From an uncultured Acidimicrobiales bacterium (GTDB lineage: Bacteria; Actinomycetota; Acidimicrobiia; Acidimicrobiales; SZUA-35), in assembly GCA_937976305.1 (NCBI GenBank), contig CALJSB010000007.1, positions 1-64,000 of the forward strand: a stretch of DNA of 64,000 nucleotides. Reading direction: 5' to 3'. The position numbers and the translations under genes are program-made. Of this stretch, positions 25,617-33,843 are shown piece by piece (position 1 is the stretch's first letter; every line of letters starts with the position of its first letter). The notes beneath the pieces are model-generated. The model was not told the DNA's origin, searched no databases, and was given only the letters and a program-made list of their open reading frames with translations.

Positions 25617-26594
25617 TCAACCTTCGCTGGAGGTTGAGGTGGTGCTACACGTGGCGAGGTCTCCGACAACCAGAGAACCCTCGACGGAGCGCCGCGTGAG
25701 AGCTGGCGCGGAGGGCACCCGTAAGTCGAGAACTTCCAGACACCGAGTATCGACACGAGTCAACATCGTCTCGAAGCTGACCATCTTCTCAGGCAGGCTC
25801 GAGTCGTCGCCAAGCACCACTCGCCCACCGTCGGCCAGGGCAAGAACAAGGACAAGTGGCTCCCCTACCGTCGCCTCTGGAGCGACGTCTGGCGCATTGG
25901 GCTCGACGAACGCCGCCGGAGCGTCCACCGAACCGGCCTCTACTCGCACAGACAACACGTGCGGCACAAGGCTCGGCGGAAGCGCATCGATCACTCGCAC
26001 TGCGGATCGAGCGGCCGCCGGGGCCGGCTGGGCCAAGAAGCCCGATGCAACGACACCCTCGATCGGAACGAAGTGGGACGGTCGAGTTTCGACACCGGCA
26101 AGTTGGCGACCGGAAGCATCGATGAGAACAAAGAGATCGCTGCCTTCGACTTCGAGCGCTGCGATCGCCTGTCGCTCAACAACTTCGATGCGAACATCGC
26201 CGTTCCAGCGTCGAGTTGCGACTGCGCTTGCCACCCACGGCATCGTTTCGACGCTGCGGGCTGCGGCATCGAGATCGACATCGAGAAGGGGTTCGCCGAC
26301 CTCGATACCCGTCATGGCAACAACGGTGGCAGGATCAGATTCGACTACCCCCTGCACCACGACGCGATCGACATCGAACGCCGTACTGTCCATCAAGGCA
26401 AGGGCCCCGACCGCGGCCACGGTAATGACGACGAGTGCGATCAACGTACGCAACCGCCGGCGTCCCTCAACCCGAGCGACCTGCACTCGGCGAGCTTTGA
26501 GCCGAGGGTCAACCTTGGCGGGAGCCTTCTTCGCTGATGCACTCTTCGATGCGGCTTTCTTCGCCGGTCGCTTGGTTCGAGTCGTAGTCGTCAT
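25617..26594 (-). CDS. ftsQ: Cell division protein FtsQ
   Basis: This 325-residue bitopic divisome protein links cytoplasmic and periplasmic components. The cytoplasmic N-terminus is Lys/Ala-rich (RPAKKAASKSASAKKAPAK). One membrane helix lies at ~50-70 (LIALVVITVAAVGALALM). The POTRA domain follows (FDVDRVVVQGVVESDPATVV, then GEPLLDVDLDAA, WVASAVATRRW, IEVVERQAIA), with the FtsQ domain to the end. The gene is between murB and ftsZ, and its ATG overlaps the murB stop by 4 nt. It is identified by architecture and position, since FtsQ diverges quickly. Confidence 0.9.
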   Translation of the reverse strand: MTTTTRTKRPAKKAASKSASAKKAPAKVDPRLKARRVQVARVEGRRRLRTLIALVVITVAAVGALALMDSTAFDVDRVVVQGVVESDPATVVAMTGIEVGEPLLDVDLDAAARSVETMPWVASAVATRRWNGDVRIEVVERQAIAALEVEGSDLFVLIDASGRQLAGVETRPSHFVPIEGVVASGFLAQPAPAAARSAVRVIDALPPSLVPHVLSVRVEAGSVDAPAAFVEPNAPDVAPEATVGEPLVLVLALADGGRVVLGDDSSLPEKMVSFETMLTRVDTRCLEVLDLRVPSAPALTRRSVEGSLVVGDLATCSTTSTSSEG

Positions 26595-27619
26595 GAGAGT
26601 ACGCCGCCGTTCGACGCCAGATCGCTACCGAGGCGACCGACGAGGAGGTTCTCCGTGCGCAGGGCGATGCCGTCATTGTCAGCGATCACTGACTGAATGT
26701 GGCGGATGAGCCTGATCACATCTGAGGCGGATCCATCGGGATCGGCCTGGATGAAGTTCGCGTGCTTCGTAGAAACCTCCGCCGTGCCAAGTCGAAAGCC
26801 CTTCAGACCGGCCGCTTCGATGAGTCGTCCGGCAGAATCACCCTCGGGGTTGGCGAAGACGCTCCCTGCGTTCTGCCCACCCGGCTGGTTTTCTCGTCGC
26901 CACTTCACGATCTCGCTGAGTTCGGCGAGTGATGCATCAGCATCACCGAGTGCGAGGGCAAGTTCGGCAAAGAGCACAATCTGTGTCTGACCGACAGTGG
27001 AGGTGCGGTAGCCGAGTCCGAGCTCAGAGGCCTCGACATCGGTAGGCCCCCCGTCCAAGAGGTCGAACACGCTGACTCGAACCAGGCTGGCTGCCATGTC
27101 CGAACCGTGGCCTCCGGCGTTCATCCGAACGGCTCCGCCGACAGACCCCGGCACACCGACAGCCCACTCAAACCCGGTGAGGCCAGCCGCAGCGGTGCGT
27201 CTCGCCACGACGGGGAGAAGCGCCGCTCCTCCGGCGATCACCGAGACGGTGCCAGCCTCAGAGACGGTGCCAGCCCCGGCAGACTCTGCGTCGCCAACAT
27301 CAGGAACCGTGATCTCAGCGAAGCTCTCGCCGAGCTGCAGCACAACGCCGTCAAAGCCCTCGTCTGCGATCAGCAAATTCGACCCGCGGCCCACCACAAG
27401 TGTTGGTACCGGACCAACCATGGCGAGCGAGTCACGGACTCGTTCCAGAACATCAACAGACTCAACCGGAACAAAAAGCGCGACCGGGCCGCCAACTCGA
27501 TAGGTGCACAGGGGCCCGCCCGGCAGATCGCGTTCGACGATCGACGCCAACACAGCGTCCTCGCCGAACCTGCGACCGAGCTCGAGGACCGGGCTGGACC
27601 ACGACGATTCAGTCACCAT
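26591..27619 (-). CDS. murB: UDP-N-acetylmuramate dehydrogenase
   Basis: This 342-residue FAD enzyme reduces UDP-GlcNAc-enolpyruvate to UDP-MurNAc with NADPH. Motifs are CTYRVGGPVALFVPV, VVGRGSNLLIADEGFDG, FEWAVGVPGSVGGAVRMNAG, LGYRTSTV and QPGGQNAGSVFANPEGDSAGRLIEAAGLKG, the last giving the active-site Ser. A 6-residue unit is duplicated in the middle (AGTVSE then AGTVSV) from an 18-bp tandem repeat at 27243-27275. It overlaps murC by 11 nt and ftsQ by 4 nt. Confidence 0.96.
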   Translation of the reverse strand: MVTESSWSSPVLELGRRFGEDAVLASIVERDLPGGPLCTYRVGGPVALFVPVESVDVLERVRDSLAMVGPVPTLVVGRGSNLLIADEGFDGVVLQLGESFAEITVPDVGDAESAGAGTVSEAGTVSVIAGGAALLPVVARRTAAAGLTGFEWAVGVPGSVGGAVRMNAGGHGSDMAASLVRVSVFDLLDGGPTDVEASELGLGYRTSTVGQTQIVLFAELALALGDADASLAELSEIVKWRRENQPGGQNAGSVFANPEGDSAGRLIEAAGLKGFRLGTAEVSTKHANFIQADPDGSASDVIRLIRHIQSVIADNDGIALRTENLLVGRLGSDLASNGGVLS

Positions 27620-29000
27620 CGCCTCCGAGCATTGCGGAGATGACGCGGTCAGGAATCTTGGTGAGATCCCCGGCTCCGAGGGTCATGCACAGATCACCAG
27701 CGGTGAGTTCGTCAGCCAGATCACCAACGAGGTCGTCGAGTTTTTCGACGTATCGCACGTCGAGATCAGGATGGGCCGCCGAGACGTCGTCAGCAATGAG
27801 TCGCCCGCTGATGCCGGGGCGGGGTGCCTCTCCGGCGGTGTAGATGCCGGTCACAAAGAGCACATCGGCGTCGTTGAACGAATCGGTAAACGTCGACCAG
27901 AGCTGCTCGGTGCGGCTGTACCGATGCGGTTGGAAGGCAGCAACGAGCCGCTCGGGCGCGGTGCTGCGCCCACCAGCGAGTGCCGCTGCGACCTCAGTTG
28001 GCAGGTGGGCGTAGTCATCGACGAAGCGGACGCCCTTGGCGACACCACGCTCCTCGAACCGACGGCCGACGCCGCCAAACGCTGAGAGTGCCTCGGCCGC
28101 TCGCCCGCAATCGGCCCCGAGCTCTCCCGCCATTGCAAGCGCAGCCGTGGCGTTGCGGGCGTTGTGCATCCCCGGCTGCTTCAGATCGATGAGATGGGCG
28201 TCGCCGCTCGGGGCCCGAACGGAGAATCGGACACCGCTCGGCGTCGGCAACACGTCGAACATCATCCAGTCGGCTGTTCCCCGAGTGCCGTAGGTGACGA
28301 CCTCATCGACCATCGCAACGAGCTGCTCAGCGCCCGGGTCATCGATACAAACGACGCGCGGACCGCTGGTTTGAGTGATGAACCGTTCGAACGCTGACTT
28401 CAAACCGTCGAATCCGCCGTAGTGCTCCAAATGATCGGGTTCGACGTTTGTGACCACGACCGCCGCAGAGTCGAGCTCGACAAACGTGCCGTCGCTCTCA
28501 TCAGCCTCGACAACGAGAATGTCGCCGGTCCCGACAGCGGCGCCTCGGCCAAGGTCCTTCAAGTCGCCACCGACGATGAACGCAGGGTCGAGTCCGGCTC
28601 CGGTGAGTGCTGCGGTCAACATGGCTGCCGTGGTGGTTTTGCCGTGCGTGCCAGCCACCGAAACGGTGCGCCACGCCCGTGAAATTGCTGCGAGTAGATC
28701 GGCACGACGGAGCACCGGAACGCCTCGCTCGATTGCAGCAACAACTTCGGGGTTGCTGTCTGGGATGGCGGTCGAGATGGCGACAAGTTCGGCATCCCCG
28801 ACGTTGCCCGCGTCGTGGCCGACAAACGTGCGTACGCCGGCAGCGGCAAGACGCTCGAGCGGGACCGACGATGCGAGGTCGCTCCCTGAGACCTTGTGCC
28901 CAGTGCCGAGCAGAATCTCGGCAATGGCGCTCATGCCGGAGCCACCGAGCCCAACGATGTGAATCGTTCGAGGAGTGCTGAGATCAACCTCGAGCGTCAT
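27609..29000 (-). CDS. murC: UDP-N-acetylmuramate--L-alanine ligase
   Basis: This 463-residue ATP-dependent ligase adds the first amino acid of the stem peptide. The N-terminal nucleotide-sugar-binding domain has IHIVGLGGSGMSAIAEIL. The ATP P-loop is SVAGTHGKTTTAAML. DESDGTFVELD and the NVEPDHLEHYGG motif follow, and the C-terminal domain contains FQPHRYSRT and TGIYTAGE. Its ATG overlaps the murG stop by 4 nt. Full length with all motifs. Confidence 0.96.
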   Translation of the reverse strand: MTLEVDLSTPRTIHIVGLGGSGMSAIAEILLGTGHKVSGSDLASSVPLERLAAAGVRTFVGHDAGNVGDAELVAISTAIPDSNPEVVAAIERGVPVLRRADLLAAISRAWRTVSVAGTHGKTTTAAMLTAALTGAGLDPAFIVGGDLKDLGRGAAVGTGDILVVEADESDGTFVELDSAAVVVTNVEPDHLEHYGGFDGLKSAFERFITQTSGPRVVCIDDPGAEQLVAMVDEVVTYGTRGTADWMMFDVLPTPSGVRFSVRAPSGDAHLIDLKQPGMHNARNATAALAMAGELGADCGRAAEALSAFGGVGRRFEERGVAKGVRFVDDYAHLPTEVAAALAGGRSTAPERLVAAFQPHRYSRTEQLWSTFTDSFNDADVLFVTGIYTAGEAPRPGISGRLIADDVSAAHPDLDVRYVEKLDDLVGDLADELTAGDLCMTLGAGDLTKIPDRVISAMLGGDGD

Positions 29001-30142
29001 GTCGCGTCACCTGGTGGTGTCCAGTTCGGCACGAGGTCGAGGATCACGTCGGCGACGTCGAGCGCCGCATTCGGACGGCCGACCGATGCTGCTGCCGCGG
29101 CCATCGCCGCTCGCCCTTCTGGCTGAGCGACAATCGATGAGACCAACACCTCGAAGGAGTCGGCGCTCACGTCGCCATCATCGAGAAGCACTGCGCCACC
29201 CGCATCGACGAGCTCGCGAGCATTGGCCCGCTGGTGGTCGTGGGGCGCGATGGGAAGCGGGATGAGAATCGCCGGCAGCCCGGTGACGGCCAACTCAGAG
29301 GTAGTCGAAGCGCCGCAACGGCAGATAGCAACATCAGCTGCCATCTGCACCGTTGGCATCCGATCTTCGTAGCTGACGGCGGTGTAGCTCACGGCATCGT
29401 CAGCAAACTCGTCGTTGCCGTCGCTGAAGCGTTCCCAATCTCGCCGGCCAACGATGTGGTAGATCGCGATGTCGTTCCGGTCTCGCCAGCGGCGTGTCAG
29501 TTCCACAGCGGCTTCGTTGATGCGGGTGGCCCCGAGCGACCCGGCCCACACCGCGACCATCGTGCGTTCCTCGTCGATGCCGAGCCGATTGCGAGCTTCT
29601 GAGCGATCGAGTTCGGCGACACCAGAAACGAACCGGGCCAGAATCGGATTGCCGGTCAGCACACCGTTTGGCAGATCGGTGTCGGGGTACGGCAGGGCGC
29701 AGCGGGTCGCCAATTTGCCGAACAGCCGATTCACATCGCTGGCCCTGGCGTTTTGCTCGGAGACAACAACCGGTATTCGCAGTGTGATGGCGGCCATCGT
29801 CGCCGCGAACGACGCATAACCGCCGAGGCAAACAACCACGTCGGGTTTGAACCGGCGCAGCACCTTTGCTGCTCGGCCAACCGACAACGCAAGGTCCTTC
29901 GAAGACACCGCGTTCTGTTTGAGCGAGTCGGGCGACAACGAGCGTCGAATACCTCGGCCCGGCAAGAGATCGATCGTAAATCCGGCGTCGCGAACGAGTT
30001 CACCTTCGTTCGAGCGCACGCCGCCGACGAAGTGAATATCGGACGGTGCAAGACCGCGCACCACAAGCGCTTCGGCAATGGCAATACCGGGATTGGTGTG
30101 ACCGGCCGTGCCGCCGCCCGTGATGAGGACTCGGGCCGACAC
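28997..30142 (-). CDS. murG: UDP-GlcNAc--undecaprenyl-pyrophosphoryl-MurNAc-pentapeptide GlcNAc transferase
   Basis: This 381-residue GT28 enzyme converts lipid I to lipid II at the inner membrane face. The N-terminal loop is LITGGGTAGHTNPGIAIAEAL. Other motifs are GYASFAATMAAITLRIPVVV, SEQNARASDVNRLF, the second Gly-rich region AVWAGSLGATRINEA and CRCGASTTSELAVTGLPAILIP. The start is GTG at 30142, one base after the ftsW TGA, with AAAGG and a 6-nt spacer. The open frame to 30244 runs back into ftsW and was rejected. Confidence 0.96.
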   Translation of the reverse strand: MSARVLITGGGTAGHTNPGIAIAEALVVRGLAPSDIHFVGGVRSNEGELVRDAGFTIDLLPGRGIRRSLSPDSLKQNAVSSKDLALSVGRAAKVLRRFKPDVVVCLGGYASFAATMAAITLRIPVVVSEQNARASDVNRLFGKLATRCALPYPDTDLPNGVLTGNPILARFVSGVAELDRSEARNRLGIDEERTMVAVWAGSLGATRINEAAVELTRRWRDRNDIAIYHIVGRRDWERFSDGNDEFADDAVSYTAVSYEDRMPTVQMAADVAICRCGASTTSELAVTGLPAILIPLPIAPHDHQRANARELVDAGGAVLLDDGDVSADSFEVLVSSIVAQPEGRAAMAAAAASVGRPNAALDVADVILDLVPNWTPPGDAT

Positions 30143-30143
30143 G

Positions 30144-31433
30144 TCAGACCTTTGCTTTGCGACCAATGCTCGACAGCAGACCGGCTGCGGCGAGCGAAGA
30201 GACGAGGCTCGAACCACCAGCCGAAACGAATGGCAACGGCTCACCCGTGATCGGCAGCAAGCCGATGGCCATGCCGATGTTGAGGAAGGCCTGGAACAGA
30301 ATCCAGCTCGTCAAACCAGCAGCCAACAACATGCCGAACCGATCAGGAGCGTTGATCGCGACCCGAATCCCCAGATAGCCGAACAAGCAGAACGCCAGGA
30401 TGAGCCCAATGCCGCCGATGAGGCCGATCTCTTCGGCGACAATCGCGAAGATGAAGTCTGAGTGAGCATGTGGGAGGAAGCCCCACTTCGATCGGGCTCC
30501 ACCGAGGCCGACGCCGAACAGTCCACCGGAAGCGATGCCGACCTGGCTCTGAATGGTCTGCAGCCCGAACCCAGCCGGATCGGCCCATGGATCAAGAAAG
30601 GCCAGCATTCGAGCTCGTCGATACTCCGCGGAGTATGCGAGGACTCCAGCGGCGATGACCCCGAGCACAGTGATGAGCGCCAGGTGGTCGAGCCGAGACC
30701 CAGCGATGAACAACATGGTGAGAGCGACGGCCGTCAGCACGATCACCGTGCCGAGCTTTGGCTGCAACAAGAGCAAGAGACCAAAGACACCAAGAACCAC
30801 GAGCACGGGGCGAATCGTCAGGTCGGCGCGGTCCATTTTCTTGCCTCGCCGAGTCAACAGATCAGCGGTGAACAGCACGAGGGCGACCTTGGCGAACTCG
30901 GCCGGTTGGATCGTCAGTGGGCCAATCGTGAGCCAACGGCTTGATCCGTTGATGTTCGATCCGACGCCGGGGATGAGCACCGCGATGAGAAAGCCGGTCG
31001 AGATGAAGACCGAGGCGGGCGCCAGGCGTTGCAGCAGGCGATAGTCGATGCGGGACAACACGAGGAAGACGACGGCGCCAACAATCGCCCAGAGTGCTTG
31101 CCGGGAGAATTGAAAGAGCAGAGACTGCTCGAGGTACACGCCGGACACCGACGTGGCCGAGAGCACCATCACAAGTCCAAAGAGCGTGAGCCCAAGAACG
31201 AGAAACCCGATCATCCGGGCCAGCGCTCGCCCGCCGGGCGTCGTTTGCTTCTTGGCCACTCGCATGGTCGGCGCAGACGAACGGCCCTTTGTGACCCGCT
31301 GGGCGGACGCACGCCCAGTTGTCGAACGCCCAGTTGTCGAGCGGGCGGTGGTTGATCGGGCGGTGGTTGATCGAGCAGGGCCAGAACGTTTGGTCTGTCG
31401 CTTCGACCGCGGCGGTCGGACCGTTGTCGTCAT
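30144..31433 (-). CDS. ftsW: SEDS-family lipid II flippase/glycosyltransferase FtsW
   Basis: This 429-residue SEDS protein polymerises septal glycan together with its class B PBP, here FtsI. Ten hydrophobic helices follow a basic cytoplasmic tail of ~70 residues. Motifs are GSRWLTIGPLTIQPAEFAKVA, FLPHAHSDFIFAIVAEEIG and LPITGEPLPFVSAGGSS. The N-terminal tail contains four copies of a five-residue unit (RSTTA twice, RSTTG twice) from four 15-bp repeats at 31311-31370. The gene overlaps murD by 4 nt. Confidence 0.95.
   Translation of the reverse strand: MTTTVRPPRSKRQTKRSGPARSTTARSTTARSTTGRSTTGRASAQRVTKGRSSAPTMRVAKKQTTPGGRALARMIGFLVLGLTLFGLVMVLSATSVSGVYLEQSLLFQFSRQALWAIVGAVVFLVLSRIDYRLLQRLAPASVFISTGFLIAVLIPGVGSNINGSSRWLTIGPLTIQPAEFAKVALVLFTADLLTRRGKKMDRADLTIRPVLVVLGVFGLLLLLQPKLGTVIVLTAVALTMLFIAGSRLDHLALITVLGVIAAGVLAYSAEYRRARMLAFLDPWADPAGFGLQTIQSQVGIASGGLFGVGLGGARSKWGFLPHAHSDFIFAIVAEEIGLIGGIGLILAFCLFGYLGIRVAINAPDRFGMLLAAGLTSWILFQAFLNIGMAIGLLPITGEPLPFVSAGGSSLVSSLAAAGLLSSIGRKAKV
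31311..31370. repeat. Four in-frame 15-bp repeats in the FtsW N-terminal tail
   Basis: Two identical units ACGCCCAGTTGTCGA (31311-31340) are followed by two nearly identical GCGGGCGGTGGTTGA-type units (31341-31370). They encode the RSTT(A/G) repeats. Each unit keeps the frame, so expansion or contraction would change only tail length. Confidence 0.85.
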
Positions 31434-32785
31434 GCGCCCGCTTCTTCCTTGATTGAGAATCGTTCCAACACAAGGGCTCGAAAGTCGTCGCCCCTCGCCT
31501 CGTAGCTCTGATACCAGTCGAACGAGGTACAGGCGGGCGACAACAACACGACGTCACCGGCAACAGCAGTGGTCGCCGCTTGATCAATGGCCTCGTGCAT
31601 CGAGCTGGCACGGCTCACCGGCACCTTCGGTTCAAAGACTTCGGCGATCTCGTCGGCTGCGTCACCGGTGGCGACAACAGCTCGCACCGGCGGCACCGAC
31701 CCAGCCAATTCGGACAGGTCGAGACCCTTGTTCTTTCCACCGGCGATGAGTACCACGGAGGGAAATCCTCCCACGGCGGCGAGGGTCGCGTGGGGGACAG
31801 TCGCCTTCGAATCGTTGTACCAACTGATCCCGTTCTGCTCGCCGACGAACTCGACTCGATGAGGGAGTCCATCAAACTCCTGCAGCATGGCCACGATGGC
31901 TTCGTCAGTCGCGCCCCCGGCCCGGGCGGTCGCCGCTGCCGCGGCGGCGTTGGCGAGGTCGTGAGGCTGCTGGCGACGCAGCTGTTCGAGCGCGATCTCG
32001 AGGTCGGGCCCGGTGACCCCATGGTCGTGCACGACCCAGTCGGCGGAACCCTTACCCGTGTCGATTGACGCCGCACCAAACGACACCGTGGTGGCACCGG
32101 CGGGTCGATGGCGGGCGACGACCGGATCATCAGCGTTGACCACGGCGGTTGCCGACGGGTCGAGGTGTGCCCAGATCGACGCCTTGGCCTCTTCGTAGTC
32201 CCGCAGGGTGGCGTGGGCGTCGAGATGGTCGGGCGAGAAGTTCAACCACGTTGCTACCGACGGCGCGAATCGTTGGCTGTGGGCGAGACGAAACGACGAG
32301 CACTCGACCACAAAGACATCGACTGTCTCATCGTCGATGGCGCTGACGAGCGGCACCTCCGTGTTCCCGACAGCAACGGCCACCACACCACTGCGGTTCA
32401 GGGCATCGGTCACCATCATCGTGACGGTGGTCTTGCCGTTCGTGCCGGTGATGGCAACGAGAGGACGATCGTCCCATGCCGCGGCCACATCGAACTCGCT
32501 CGCAATCGGACAACCGGCCGAGCGGGCGGCGTCGAAAACTGGATGGTGGTCGGGCACACCAGGACTCGGCAAAAGCACAGACGCATTCCCAACAAGGGCA
32601 ACCAGCTGATCTGCGTCAGGCGCAGCGACAAGCTCGACCCCGAGTTGCTCGGCGTGGTCAATTGCCAAAGCCGACGGCCGATCGTCGATCACAACTGGCT
32701 GGTGACCGCGTGCAACGAGTGCGCCAGTAACGGCACGGCCGGTGACGCCAAAGCCAACGATCAACGGAGTGTCAAGATCGATCAC
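31430..32785 (-). CDS. murD: UDP-N-acetylmuramoyl-L-alanine--D-glutamate ligase
   Basis: This 451-residue ligase adds D-Glu to UDP-MurNAc-L-Ala. Motifs are LIVGFGVTGRAVTGAL, LLPSPGVPDHHPVF, the P-loop LVAITGTNGKTTVTMMV, ECSSFRLAHS, NFSPDHLDAH, GLPHRVEFVGE, WYNDSKATVPHATLAA and LLSPACTSFDWYQSYEARG. All are typical for MurD. The start is GTG and overlaps the mraY stop (GTGA). The gene is standard and intact. Confidence 0.96.
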   Translation of the reverse strand: MIDLDTPLIVGFGVTGRAVTGALVARGHQPVVIDDRPSALAIDHAEQLGVELVAAPDADQLVALVGNASVLLPSPGVPDHHPVFDAARSAGCPIASEFDVAAAWDDRPLVAITGTNGKTTVTMMVTDALNRSGVVAVAVGNTEVPLVSAIDDETVDVFVVECSSFRLAHSQRFAPSVATWLNFSPDHLDAHATLRDYEEAKASIWAHLDPSATAVVNADDPVVARHRPAGATTVSFGAASIDTGKGSADWVVHDHGVTGPDLEIALEQLRRQQPHDLANAAAAAATARAGGATDEAIVAMLQEFDGLPHRVEFVGEQNGISWYNDSKATVPHATLAAVGGFPSVVLIAGGKNKGLDLSELAGSVPPVRAVVATGDAADEIAEVFEPKVPVSRASSMHEAIDQAATTAVAGDVVLLSPACTSFDWYQSYEARGDDFRALVLERFSIKEEAGA

Positions 32786-33843
32786 GGCGTCACCTCGACG
32801 ATCTCAGTCCCGGAGAGCCACGAGGCGTAGAACAGACCGAGCCCGAGAGACGTCAAGGCGCCGCAGACCAACCAAAAACGGATGATGACCTTGGTCTCGT
32901 GCCAGCCGCTCAGCTCGAAGTGATGATGAATCGGCGCCATGCGAAAGAGTCGCTTGCCCTTGGTGATCTTGAAGAAACCGACTTGGAGAATCACCGAAAG
33001 GCTCTCGGCGACATAGAGACCACCGATCACGACAAGCAGTAGTTGTGTGTTCGTAGTGAGCGCCAGAGCCGCAAGCCCGGTACCGATCGCGAGAGAGCCG
33101 GTGTCACCCATGAAAATCTCTGCGGGCGCAGCGTTGAACCACAGAAACCCACCGAGCCCTCCGACCATGGCAACAGAGACAACTGCGAGGTCCTGGGCGT
33201 GAGCCACGCCGTAGAGGTCCGGCTCGACGCCGACCTGGCGGAAGATCCAAAAGCCGATGAGCCCGTAGGCAAGAAAGGCGAAGATGCCCGACCCGGCGGC
33301 AAGGCCGTCCGCCCCGTCTGCGAGATTGGCGCCGTTGGAGGCTCCCAGGATCATGATGATCGCCAGCACCGTCCACCCAATCAGACCGAGATCGATGCCG
33401 ATGTCGCCCTGACGGGCAAAAGACAGTTCGGTCGAGATGGTGGTGAGCGCTGGTGTTCCGACAGCGAAACCGCCAGCGACGACAAGCAGCCCGAGCATCT
33501 TGGCTCGTTTGTTGAGACCGAGGTTGCGCTCGCGGCTCACCTTCAGCCAGTCGTCCATGAATCCGACGAGCGCGGCCGCACAGATAGCTGCCATCACAAT
33601 GAGGCCGCTGCGAGTGAAGACGCCCCCGGAGATGAGATCAGACAGCACGTAGCCAAGAGCGGCGCCGCCGACCACGGCCAGGCCGCCCATGGTCGGTGTG
33701 CCGGCCTTGGTCTGGTGTCCTTGTGGTCCGTCTTCACGAATGGGTTGACCGATTCGCTGACGCGTCATGACATCAATCAGCACCTTGGTGCCGATGGCCG
33801 AGAACGAGAACGCAATGGCAACTGCGAGAAGGAGCCTGATCAC
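32782..33843 (-). CDS. mraY: Phospho-N-acetylmuramoyl-pentapeptide transferase
   Basis: This 353-residue polytopic enzyme attaches the MurNAc-peptide to undecaprenyl phosphate, producing lipid I. Ten helices are predicted. Motifs are GTPTMGGLAVV, the Asp pair LVGFMDDWLKV, GASNGANLADGADGLAAG with catalytic Asp, FLWFNAAPAEIFMGDTGSLAIG and the HHHFELSGWHE loop. The GTG start overlaps the murE stop. The usual gene between murE and mraY, murF, is absent here. Confidence 0.97.
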   Translation of the reverse strand: MIRLLLAVAIAFSFSAIGTKVLIDVMTRQRIGQPIREDGPQGHQTKAGTPTMGGLAVVGGAALGYVLSDLISGGVFTRSGLIVMAAICAAALVGFMDDWLKVSRERNLGLNKRAKMLGLLVVAGGFAVGTPALTTISTELSFARQGDIGIDLGLIGWTVLAIIMILGASNGANLADGADGLAAGSGIFAFLAYGLIGFWIFRQVGVEPDLYGVAHAQDLAVVSVAMVGGLGGFLWFNAAPAEIFMGDTGSLAIGTGLAALALTTNTQLLLVVIGGLYVAESLSVILQVGFFKITKGKRLFRMAPIHHHFELSGWHETKVIIRFWLVCGALTSLGLGLFYASWLSGTEIVEVTP

